Positions 35,539 to 43,805 of a stretch of DNA of 64,000 nt are shown one piece after another. The stretch comes from Candidatus Manganitrophus morganii (lineage in GTDB: Bacteria; Nitrospirota; Nitrospiria; SBBL01; Manganitrophaceae): NCBI GenBank assembly GCA_021651055.1, contig JAJHOH010000001.1, forward strand, positions 3,162,001-3,226,000. Reading direction: 5' to 3'. A model generated the notes under the pieces. The model saw only the letters and a list, made by a program, of their open reading frames with translations. It did no database searches and was not told where the DNA came from. Positions within the stretch are counted from its first letter, which is position 1. Every line of letters starts with the position of its first letter. Made by a program: the position numbers and the translations under genes.

Positions 35539-36078
35539 ATCGGTATCCTTTGTCCAGCCCGGTATCTTATTCAAACCGGTGGGGTATTGCAAGGGGAAAG
35601 CTTCTTAAATAAAACTTGCAAAGATAAAACTTCCTGCCGCAAGAACCCCCACTCAGCTACATGTTACTCGGTATTTTCATCAAATATGATGCAAGTAATT
35701 ACTTTTTTTCTTGACATCTATTTTCCCTCATTGTTAATATCCGCCTGAATTTCATACTACTAAAAGATACCTTCATAAGGAATACCGACCCCGCCGATTG
35801 AAACAGCTTCCTTGTTCCCGTCGTCCCGGTCATTGCTTCAGCTTTTGGTTTCTCGTTTCGTTCTGTTTGGTTCGAAGTGGAACTGGGAGATGGTGGTGAC
35901 TGTACCTGGCTATTATTTGAAGACTTTCCAATAGCCTTTTCTGGACTAAGAAATCTAAAAATACGCTTTCTTTATCTTTAATAACTGATGCCAGTAAGTG
36001 CAACACTTCAACAAGCCGGGCGGTAGATTTCAGCCACGCGTTAGAAGCAGTACACCTACGCACTAAAAGGAGCGGTTT
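35539..36078. other. Intergenic region opening the AT-rich island
   Basis: About 540 bases with no convincing gene. Base composition drops visibly and the sequence has no family repeat. A promoter is found at 35711-35740. A 77-codon minus-strand open frame (35830-36063) has no recognisable protein features and is not called. If the promoter is used, the mRNA of the 36079 gene would carry a ~330-base leader. Confidence 0.6.
35711..35740 (+). promoter_or_regulatory. Sigma70-type promoter of the RHS cluster
   Basis: A perfect TTGACA (35711-35716) and TAATAT (35735-35740) are separated by 18 bases. No other good promoter is visible before the RHS gene at 36079. Confidence 0.5.
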
Positions 36079-39000
36079 ATGTACCTACAGTGGCGGCGCT
36101 GGTTATCTGTTTTGGTTCTGCTCATTAGTTTTTCAATTTCTCCTCCCTTCGTCCATAGTCAAGTTTCTCTCCCCATTGAAGGAAAGAGTTCCGTCGGCGG
36201 AAATTCAGGCCCCTTCACCTACTCCATTCCTATTGCAGTTCCTCCCGGTCGCAACGGCCTTACTCCCGGATTAGGGCTTACATACAACTCTTCGGGTGGA
36301 AATGGTTTTCTCGGCGTAGGCTGGGATTTGCCGATTGGTTATGTCATGCGGAGCATGAAGAATGGCGTCGACTACAACTGTACTTCTTCTGCTGCCAATC
36401 CCTGCTTCGTCTTCATGCTGGGAGGTGCTTCTTCTGAACTGATTCCCCGAAACGATTGGCCTAGTTGTAGTAATAACGATTGCTATGGTGCCAAAATTGA
36501 AGGGGGTTTCATCAAGTTTCGTTTCATCAATAATTCTTATTGGCAGGCCGTTGATAAAGCTGGAACGACTTACACATTTGGACAGGATCCAACCACAAAA
36601 CATTCGCAGCAATCCGGTCCTCCGGGGGTTTTCAAATGGGCGCTCGAAACGGTCACTGATATCCATAACAATACCATCAGTTACTCATATTTGAATGACC
36701 AAGGAGAAATCTACCCCGCCACAGTCGATTATCAATCGAACCACATTGTCTTTGTCCCAGATAGCGGCAACCGCACGGACAAGCCAACGCTCTTTGGATC
36801 GAATTTCTCTGTAACGACGTCCTACCGATTATCAGAAATCAAAGTTTACTCTAATTGGAACGGGACTGCGGGGACACTCAACCGAAAGTACGTTTTGGGC
36901 TACTGCGGGGCAGGTGCCAGTTGCGCCGTTAGCAATAGCGGGAGAAGTATCTTAGGCAAGGTGACACAGTACGGAAGTGATGGAGACACACCGGGGGCCA
37001 AGGCGTTGCCTGATGTCACATTTGTTTCGAAGAATGTTGCAGTAGATTGGACAACATCTACATGGACTGGCTACTCTCCCACATCGACGCTTGGATATCG
37101 TTGTTTTGGTGGAGATCTTAATGGAGACGGAAAGACCGATTCTTGGTGTGAGACCAACAGCAGTTCTGGATCTTGGGATGTGTTTTTATCGACCGGAACA
37201 GGTTGGACGCAGCCGTCTCCTTGGACCGGTCCAGCGATCGCTTTTCCGGTTAGCAGGCACTGTTTCACCGGCGACCTGGATGGAAATGCCAAGACTGATA
37301 TGTGGTGTCAGGCGACCAGCGGAAGCAGTAGCTGGGATATTTGGTTGTCGACCGGGACCGGTTGGAATCATGCTTCTTCTTGGTCTGGCTCATCGTCAGG
37401 TCCTCCCACTAGTTTTCCGGCGAGTCAATGCCTCACAGGGGATCTTGACGGTAATGGGAAAACCGATTTTTGGTGTCAGAGCGAAGGGCCTCCAGGCAAC
37501 TGGGAGGTGAGGCTTTCTACTGGGACTGGATGGTCGGCGCCATCACTCCAGTCCGGACCTGCGCCGAATTTCCCTGTCAGCAATCAGTGCCTCTCTGGAG
37601 ATTTGAACGGAGATGGTAAAACTGATTTCTGGTGTTGGATAAATGGTTGGAAGATTGCTCTTTCAAATGGAACGGGATGGCAAACACCTCTATCATGGTC
37701 GGGACCAACACCCGGCATCCCTGTGGACAATCGGTGTTTTACCGGCGAGTTGAATGGAGATGGGAAAACCGATTTCTGGTGTCAAACGGGGAATGGTACG
37801 GGCCTGTGGGATGTCCGGTTCTCTACCGGGAGCAGTTGGTTCACGCCAAGCTCTTCACCTTGGTCCGGACCTGCGATTGCTCTTCCTGTAGGAAATCAAT
37901 GCCGGAGTGGTGATCTGGATGGAGATGGAAAAACAGACTTTTGGTGCCAAGGATCGATGGGAAGCGGAAATTGGGACTTGAGAATATCCACAGGAAGCGG
38001 CTGGACGGCAAAACCTCTGACCGGGACGGTTATTAACAATCCATGGAGCATCAAGCCTTCACTGAATACTTCACGTCAGTTTCTGGGCGTCGGGGTAGTA
38101 AACGGAACCCTCTATGCTGTCGGAGGTTCGAATGGTGCAGGTACTCCTTTCAGCACAGTAGAAGCCTATAACCCCGAGACAGATACTGCTTGGACGAATA
38201 AAAACTCAATGAATACCGCACGCGGCGAATTGGGCGTAGGGGTAGTGAATGGGAAAATTTATGCGGTGGGAGGATGGAACGGTTCAACCTCTTTCTCGAC
38301 GGTAGAGGAATATAATCCCGTCAGCAACACCTGGGCAACTAAAAATCAGTCGGCTCCAATGACGCCAAGGAGGGGCTTGGCGGTGGGAGTGATAAACGGG
38401 ATCCTCTATGCCGTCGGCGGACGGGGGAGTAACAATGCGTATCTGGGTACGGTCGAAGCATATGATCCGGTGGCGAATACTTGGTCGACAAAAACGTCAA
38501 TGCCGACCCCGCGCAGTCGTCTGGCCGTGGCCGTAGTGAACGGAAAACTCTATGCGATCGGAGGACGTAACAGCACCTCGGATGCGCTGACAACGGTGGA
38601 AGAGTACAATCCTGAGACAAATAGTTGGGCCACCAAAACGTCAACACCACCAGCGTTCGATATTACCTCCGGTGCAGGTGTGGTGAACGGAATTATTTAT
38701 GTTATCTCGACGGCCGACGGTTCTGCCTTCGATACTTTAATGGCTTATGATCCGATGAGCGACGTCTGGACTGAAAATGTGCCGATGCCGACCGAACGCT
38801 ATGCTTTAGCAGCCGGGGTCGTGAACGAAACCCTCTTTATGGTGGGAGGGTTTACTGATGCCTCCGGGATTGTAGGCACTGTGCAGGCTTTCACCCCTAC
38901 CGATATGAATCCGTGTCGGGAGGGAGACTTAGACGGAGATGGGAAAATAGATTTTTGGTGCCATCAGTCGAGCGGCAATTGGAAGATCACACAAATGAAC

Positions 39001-41544
39001 ACGGGCACCTCCGAAATCGACACCGGAATCTCCGATTTGTTGATTGTTGTCTCCAACGGAATCGGCGGCAACACGTCTATTTTTTATAAACCTTCCTCGG
39101 CATATTGGACTTCTAACGATGCCGGTTGGAATCTACCTTTCGTTAGCCAGAATGTTGATGGAATTTCCGTTTGTGATAATTACAACGGGACGTTCTGTCC
39201 GGCAGGTGCGAATTTCAGCACCACGAACTACAGTTACAAGGGCGCCTACTATAGTGCTGCAGCTCGGGAGTTCCGCGGTTATGCTTCTATCAAAGCGACC
39301 AATCCCGAGAATAACAATACAACCGAGACCTTTTATCACCAGGGGAATGGCGTTACGGTCGCCGCGGATAATGGCAGCGACTTGGAAGGATACACGGCTG
39401 GCCGTCCCTATCGCGTTGTTGTGAAGGATAATACAGGTGAAACACGTTCGAAAAAGGAGTTCATCTACACGGCAGACGAAGGTGGGGTTCCTTATTTCAC
39501 TCCTCTCCAGCAGGAAAACAGTTGGTTCTGTGATACGACCTCTTCCTGTAAGGAGACCGAAGCTGTATATACTTATGATCATACCTATGGGAATCTAACT
39601 CGCGAGGATCGTAAAGGCGATCTCTCGACTGTCACAGACGATCAAACAGTGGTCCGAAGCTTTTCTCCCAATACCACTACTTGGATTTTAGGCCTTCCGA
39701 CCAGCGAAATTATTTATAAAGGCATCAGCACCGATGGCTCTAATAGAATGGCTCAAAGTGATTTTTACTATGATGAATCGACAAGCTGTAGCGCTCCGCT
39801 GACGAGTCATACCTCAAATTCCCCTACCAAAGGAGATCTGACCACGGTGGTTCGCTGGCTGAATGTCGGAGGTGCCAATCCGGAAGCCCAGACGGTTTAT
39901 GATTCCTATGGAAATGTGACCTGTACCTGGGATGCTAACGGGAATAAGACAACTATTTCTTATGACGGCTCTTCTACTTTTCCGAAAGTCGTCACCAATG
40001 CATTGGGTCACCAGATGATAACTCAATATTACGGCGTGGATGGAGTGGCGGCCGATAACGGTCTTTATGGGCAGGTGAAGAGTGTGACCGATCCGAATGC
40101 AAAGGTCACGACCACCACTTACGACAAATTTGGCCGAAAGATCCAGGTAAACTCACCGGAGGGGGGTTCAACCACCTGGAGCTATCCATGCGTCAGCGCC
40201 ACCGGATGTACTCCGGATGCGACAAACATTTTCGGAACGGTCGGTTCACAATATGTCAAAACAACCACCTCTACAGAAGCCACCACTACACTTTCTTCCT
40301 GGGTCTACTTTGATGGTCTCGGCCGTACGATTAAAGAAAAAAAGACCGGACCCGATAGCAAATTCATTGTTGCCGATACCCATTACAACAATTTAGGCCA
40401 AGTTGACAGCAAGACCCTCCCTTATTTTGAGGGCGGAGGGATGAACGGCTCAACCACCTATACCTATGATGTGATTGGACGTCAGCAGCAGATTACCTAC
40501 CCGGATAATACAGTCCAAACCCCTGTCAGAACACTCTTCTGCTACTTGCTCTGGTCGAGTGGAACCATTGATCCTAAAAACCATCTGAGGTGGGAGACAA
40601 AAGATGCATACGGCCGTTTGCTGAAGGTCTATGAATTTACGACGACCTACTCCACCTGTCCTACGAGCGATCCTGCCACTTCGGCCTACGCGACAACCAC
40701 TTATGTGTACGATGCCTTGGGGAATCTCACCTCTGTCACCGATGCGGCAAACAAGGTCACTTCTATCCAGTACGACTCCCTATCGCGTAAGACGTTCATG
40801 AACGATCCCGATGTCGGAGGGGTATCGTATGGCTACGATAGCGTAGGAAATATAATAAGACAGGGAGACTCGAGAGGAAAGATTCTTTCCTTTACTTACG
40901 ACGCTCTCAACCGAGTTAAAACCAAAACTGCTTCCAACGATACTCAACCCCCCGATCCACCAACAAACGTTAAAGCAACGGCAAATGGGACCACTAGCGT
41001 GACGGTGACCTGGAATGTTTCGAACGATAATGGGGTCATCGATCACTATGAAGTTTGGCGTAGATCTTCTCTGAGTGGTAGTTCCTATTTCCGAGTGACT
41101 CCAGATCCGACTACAACGACTCTTACCGACAGTGGGGTTACTAGCACAGTGACCTATCTCTACAAAGTCCGTGCGATCGACAAGGCTGGCAATGTCTCGG
41201 GTTATAGCACGATTGATTTAGCAACGACATATGCATTTACAGATGATCCCCTGATCGCCGGGAGCACCGCTGTGAAGACAGCCCATATCGTCGACCTGCG
41301 TGAGGCGGTTAAAGCGGTAAGGGCTACGGCGGGGGTGCTACCGAATACGCCTCCTTGGACCGATTCGATTTTGAATGGGCTTCTTATCAAAACGATCCAT
41401 GTTAAAGACCTTCGCGATTATCTGGCTCCGGCGCTAAACGCGCTTGGATTTAGCCCGCCGACCTACACTGATCCAACATTGACAGCTGGATCGACCGTGG
41501 TCAAGAAAGCGCATATTGAAGAGCTGCGAGATGCAGTGAAGTGA
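36079..41544 (+). CDS. Secreted SpvB/RHS protein with nested propellers, no RHS core
   Basis: An 1821-residue exported protein. A signal peptide (VLVLLISFSISPPFVHSQ) is followed by an SpvB-like domain (about 28-330; PFTYSIPIAVPPGRNGLTPG, NGFLGVGWDLP). Six calcium-loop repeats of the form CxxGDLNGDGKTDxWC (about 342-650) are followed by six Kelch repeats (about 654-942), then a seventh such repeat (about 945-985). A TcdB-middle-like region and YD repeats (about 1157-1619), an FN3 domain (about 1622-1714) and a tail with two or three HIxDLRxAV motifs end the protein. This is the N-terminal half of a Tc-toxin B/RHS shell, but the chain stops before the RHS core motif, which is encoded by the gene at 43806. 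AAAAGGAG precedes the ATG. Confidence 0.85.
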   Translation: MYLQWRRWLSVLVLLISFSISPPFVHSQVSLPIEGKSSVGGNSGPFTYSIPIAVPPGRNGLTPGLGLTYNSSGGNGFLGVGWDLPIGYVMRSMKNGVDYNCTSSAANPCFVFMLGGASSELIPRNDWPSCSNNDCYGAKIEGGFIKFRFINNSYWQAVDKAGTTYTFGQDPTTKHSQQSGPPGVFKWALETVTDIHNNTISYSYLNDQGEIYPATVDYQSNHIVFVPDSGNRTDKPTLFGSNFSVTTSYRLSEIKVYSNWNGTAGTLNRKYVLGYCGAGASCAVSNSGRSILGKVTQYGSDGDTPGAKALPDVTFVSKNVAVDWTTSTWTGYSPTSTLGYRCFGGDLNGDGKTDSWCETNSSSGSWDVFLSTGTGWTQPSPWTGPAIAFPVSRHCFTGDLDGNAKTDMWCQATSGSSSWDIWLSTGTGWNHASSWSGSSSGPPTSFPASQCLTGDLDGNGKTDFWCQSEGPPGNWEVRLSTGTGWSAPSLQSGPAPNFPVSNQCLSGDLNGDGKTDFWCWINGWKIALSNGTGWQTPLSWSGPTPGIPVDNRCFTGELNGDGKTDFWCQTGNGTGLWDVRFSTGSSWFTPSSSPWSGPAIALPVGNQCRSGDLDGDGKTDFWCQGSMGSGNWDLRISTGSGWTAKPLTGTVINNPWSIKPSLNTSRQFLGVGVVNGTLYAVGGSNGAGTPFSTVEAYNPETDTAWTNKNSMNTARGELGVGVVNGKIYAVGGWNGSTSFSTVEEYNPVSNTWATKNQSAPMTPRRGLAVGVINGILYAVGGRGSNNAYLGTVEAYDPVANTWSTKTSMPTPRSRLAVAVVNGKLYAIGGRNSTSDALTTVEEYNPETNSWATKTSTPPAFDITSGAGVVNGIIYVISTADGSAFDTLMAYDPMSDVWTENVPMPTERYALAAGVVNETLFMVGGFTDASGIVGTVQAFTPTDMNPCREGDLDGDGKIDFWCHQSSGNWKITQMNTGTSEIDTGISDLLIVVSNGIGGNTSIFYKPSSAYWTSNDAGWNLPFVSQNVDGISVCDNYNGTFCPAGANFSTTNYSYKGAYYSAAAREFRGYASIKATNPENNNTTETFYHQGNGVTVAADNGSDLEGYTAGRPYRVVVKDNTGETRSKKEFIYTADEGGVPYFTPLQQENSWFCDTTSSCKETEAVYTYDHTYGNLTREDRKGDLSTVTDDQTVVRSFSPNTTTWILGLPTSEIIYKGISTDGSNRMAQSDFYYDESTSCSAPLTSHTSNSPTKGDLTTVVRWLNVGGANPEAQTVYDSYGNVTCTWDANGNKTTISYDGSSTFPKVVTNALGHQMITQYYGVDGVAADNGLYGQVKSVTDPNAKVTTTTYDKFGRKIQVNSPEGGSTTWSYPCVSATGCTPDATNIFGTVGSQYVKTTTSTEATTTLSSWVYFDGLGRTIKEKKTGPDSKFIVADTHYNNLGQVDSKTLPYFEGGGMNGSTTYTYDVIGRQQQITYPDNTVQTPVRTLFCYLLWSSGTIDPKNHLRWETKDAYGRLLKVYEFTTTYSTCPTSDPATSAYATTTYVYDALGNLTSVTDAANKVTSIQYDSLSRKTFMNDPDVGGVSYGYDSVGNIIRQGDSRGKILSFTYDALNRVKTKTASNDTQPPDPPTNVKATANGTTSVTVTWNVSNDNGVIDHYEVWRRSSLSGSSYFRVTPDPTTTTLTDSGVTSTVTYLYKVRAIDKAGNVSGYSTIDLATTYAFTDDPLIAGSTAVKTAHIVDLREAVKAVRATAGVLPNTPPWTDSILNGLLIKTIHVKDLRDYLAPALNALGFSPPTYTDPTLTAGSTVVKKAHIEELRDAVK

Positions 41545-41589
41545 TGTTTCACTTAATTTGACCATTAATCAACATAGGAGTACGTCCTC

Positions 41590-42702
41590 ATGAAAAAAAG
41601 GGGAGAGATACAAAAGGCAAGCAGGATCTTGCAAACGTGGATCTCTTGTGCAATTGGCATTACGGTTGTTATATGGATTCTGGGGGATATCGCTCGTGCT
41701 CAGACAACCAGCTGTCAAGTAGGGACATTTGAATGTGCTGCTGAGCTTTATCTCTATGACGGCAAAGTAGGAGTTGGAGCGACGGCACCGGTATCGAAAT
41801 TACAAATAGGAGCACAGATTGATACGTTTACGCCCTATGTGATGCTCAATAACCCTGGCACGAACTCAGCTTTTCGAATCAAAAGTGGTGGACACGTGTT
41901 GCATGCTCATATCTCGGACGGGACCGAAGTATTTACGATTGCAAATACAGGCAAAATCGGTGTCGGGACGACAGACCCGGCTACTCTTCTCCAAATCTTT
42001 GGAACAGTCGATACCAGTCCTTCCTCGCATGGTCTACTTGTCTTAGGAACGACGATCGGAGATAACATTTCTATCGATTCAAATGAAATTATGGCGAGAA
42101 ATAACGGTAACATTTCCACCCTTTACCTTAATCAGGAAGGTGGCCATGTCATCATTAATGGGTTATCAACGGCGAATGTCGGCAACGTTGGAATCGGGAC
42201 GATGTCAACAGTAGATAAGTTGCATGTTGCGGGTAATATCCGAGTAGGAACTGGAACAACAGGATGTGTCAAAGATGCCGATGGTACAGTCGTCGCAGGC
42301 GTATGTTCTTCGGATCTTCGGTTGAAAAAAAATATAGAGCCGTTTTCAAATGTCTTAGACAAGCTAATACATCTCCAACCTGTCTATTTTTACTGGAAGT
42401 CAAAAGAATATCCCGAATTGGGTTTTGGGGCTTCTCGCAGCTTTGGTTTGGTGGCTCAGGAAGTTGAGAAGGTTTTACCTGAGTTGGTCACGCAAGACAC
42501 AGTGGGATATAAGGCCATTCGTTACAACGAATTACCTTTTCTGATGCTCCAGGCAATCAAAGAGTTGAAGGCCGAAAATGAGACGTTGGAAGCCGAGAAC
42601 ATGAGGATTAAGGAGGAGCTTAAAGATATAAGAAGTGAGATCGCCGAGATAAAACATCTCTTCATTCAAAAAGTTTCTTTGACCCGATTGGAAGACAAGT
42701 AA
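41590..42702 (+). CDS. Secreted S74-chaperone-domain protein (paralog 1)
   Basis: A 370-residue protein with a signal peptide (TVVIWILGDIARAQ), a Gly-rich beta-helix-like stalk with repeats such as NTGKIGVGTTDPATLLQI and GNVGIGTMSTVDKLHVAG, and a C-terminal S74 intramolecular chaperone domain (from about residue 240: SSDLRLKKNI, GLVAQEVEKVLPELV, YNELPFLMLQAIKELKAE) ending in a coiled coil. In phage tail spikes this domain trimerises the stalk and cleaves itself off at the Ser in the SDxRLK motif. The gene lies between two RHS genes, with its ATG behind TAGGAG. It is paralogous to 42795-43706. Confidence 0.85.
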   Translation: MKKRGEIQKASRILQTWISCAIGITVVIWILGDIARAQTTSCQVGTFECAAELYLYDGKVGVGATAPVSKLQIGAQIDTFTPYVMLNNPGTNSAFRIKSGGHVLHAHISDGTEVFTIANTGKIGVGTTDPATLLQIFGTVDTSPSSHGLLVLGTTIGDNISIDSNEIMARNNGNISTLYLNQEGGHVIINGLSTANVGNVGIGTMSTVDKLHVAGNIRVGTGTTGCVKDADGTVVAGVCSSDLRLKKNIEPFSNVLDKLIHLQPVYFYWKSKEYPELGFGASRSFGLVAQEVEKVLPELVTQDTVGYKAIRYNELPFLMLQAIKELKAENETLEAENMRIKEELKDIRSEIAEIKHLFIQKVSLTRLEDK

Positions 42703-42779
42703 TAACCGATTTGTCTGTATTTGTCTTAATGGTATGTAGGTTGTAAATAGGCTCAAACGGAAAAAACAAAGTCTAATTT

Positions 42780-42794
42780 AAGGAACACCTCCTT
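42780..42794 (+). promoter_or_regulatory. Possible Shine-Dalgarno hairpin before S74 paralog 2
   Basis: The ribosome site AAGGA (42780-42784) is mirrored by TCCTT (42790-42794), which abuts the ATG. The five-base loop is ACACC. The stem could hide the ribosome site, but five base pairs is weak. Confidence 0.3.
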
Positions 42795-43706
42795 ATGGCT
42801 AATAAAAGAGAGATACCAACCATAAATAACATCCGGTGGTTCCGGAACTTTTATCTGATTGTTTTCGCGGTTAGCCTGTGGGTTTTGGGGGATGCCGTTC
42901 AGGCTCAGACAACAAGCTGCCAAGTAGGAGCGTATGACTGTGCCGGGCAGCTCTACCTCTATAACGGCAACGTCGGCATCGGGACAGCGAGTCCGGCACT
43001 TTCAGGGTTGCACATACATAATGTGGGGAGTGCCAATCAGTATCTGAAGTTGACGAATATCGACACTGGTGCCGGGGACCTCGACGGTTTTGACATTGCC
43101 GTTGAGAGAACGAGCAAGCGCGCCTTTATTATTCAGAGGGAAACTGCAGATCTCATTCTGCGAACGAGCAACATAGACCGTATGCGGATTGATTCGTCCG
43201 GCAATGTTGGCATCGGGACTGCCGGTCCGGCATATAAACTGGATGTGGCGGGAGCCGCGCACGCTTCTAGCTTTCCTACCTCTTCAGATCTCAGACTAAA
43301 GACAAACGTTGCTCAACTAACGGGTGCCCTGGAGAAGCTGCAGAAGATCCGAGGCGTCGCTTTTGACTGGAATGAGCAGTATGTCGCACTGGGCCGTTCT
43401 ACGGGGCATCGGGAAATTGGGGTGGTTGCCCAGGAGGTGGAAGCGGTATTCCCTGAATTAGTGACTCATTGGGGTTCTGAAAACTACCGGGCGGTGGACT
43501 ATGGACGGCTGACGGCGGTGATGATCGAGGCTATCAAAGAATTAAAGGCTAAAAACGACACGCTGGAAGCTGAAAACAAAAAGATGAAGGAAAGAGAAAC
43601 TGTTTTAAATGAGAAGCTAATAGCCATAAAAAATGAGGTTGCAGAGGTCAAACAGCTTTTCATTCAGAAGCAGAAAGCTTCTTTGGCGCAATTAGAAGAC
43701 AAGTAA
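42795..43706 (+). CDS. Secreted S74-chaperone-domain protein (paralog 2)
   Basis: A 303-residue paralog of the preceding protein. The signal region (LIVFAVSLWVLGDAVQAQ) and the mature start TTSCQVGAYDCAGQLYLYNG mirror those of paralog 1 closely. The short stalk has GNVGIGTASPALSGLHIH and GNVGIGTAGPAYKLDVAG repeats. The S74 domain starts near residue 162 (SSDLRLKTNV), followed by EIGVVAQEVEAVFPELV, DYGRLTAVMIEAIKELKAK and a coiled coil with a basic end. The stalk is shorter than in paralog 1, so they may form fibres of different length. No phage structural genes surround them. Confidence 0.85.
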   Translation: MANKREIPTINNIRWFRNFYLIVFAVSLWVLGDAVQAQTTSCQVGAYDCAGQLYLYNGNVGIGTASPALSGLHIHNVGSANQYLKLTNIDTGAGDLDGFDIAVERTSKRAFIIQRETADLILRTSNIDRMRIDSSGNVGIGTAGPAYKLDVAGAAHASSFPTSSDLRLKTNVAQLTGALEKLQKIRGVAFDWNEQYVALGRSTGHREIGVVAQEVEAVFPELVTHWGSENYRAVDYGRLTAVMIEAIKELKAKNDTLEAENKKMKERETVLNEKLIAIKNEVAEVKQLFIQKQKASLAQLEDK

Positions 43707-43805
43707 GTATTGAAGAGAAAATCCTGGTCCTGCTGAATCTGAAATAGAGTGACTTTGGGGTGTCATCTAGGTTTATAGAGAGTACACATCAGCTGGGAGA
43801 ATACC

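Noticed and set aside
35830-36063. 77-codon minus-strand open frame in the intergenic region
   Set aside because: No recognisable domain, no good start signal, and lies in the leader region of the RHS gene.
37105-38030. Tandem repeats as a CRISPR-like array
   Set aside because: The repeats are protein-level propeller blades of varied DNA sequence within one open frame, not short identical repeats with unique spacers.
41590-43706. Prophage tail-fibre genes
   Set aside because: Both proteins have signal peptides and no other phage structural, lysis or integrase gene is near.
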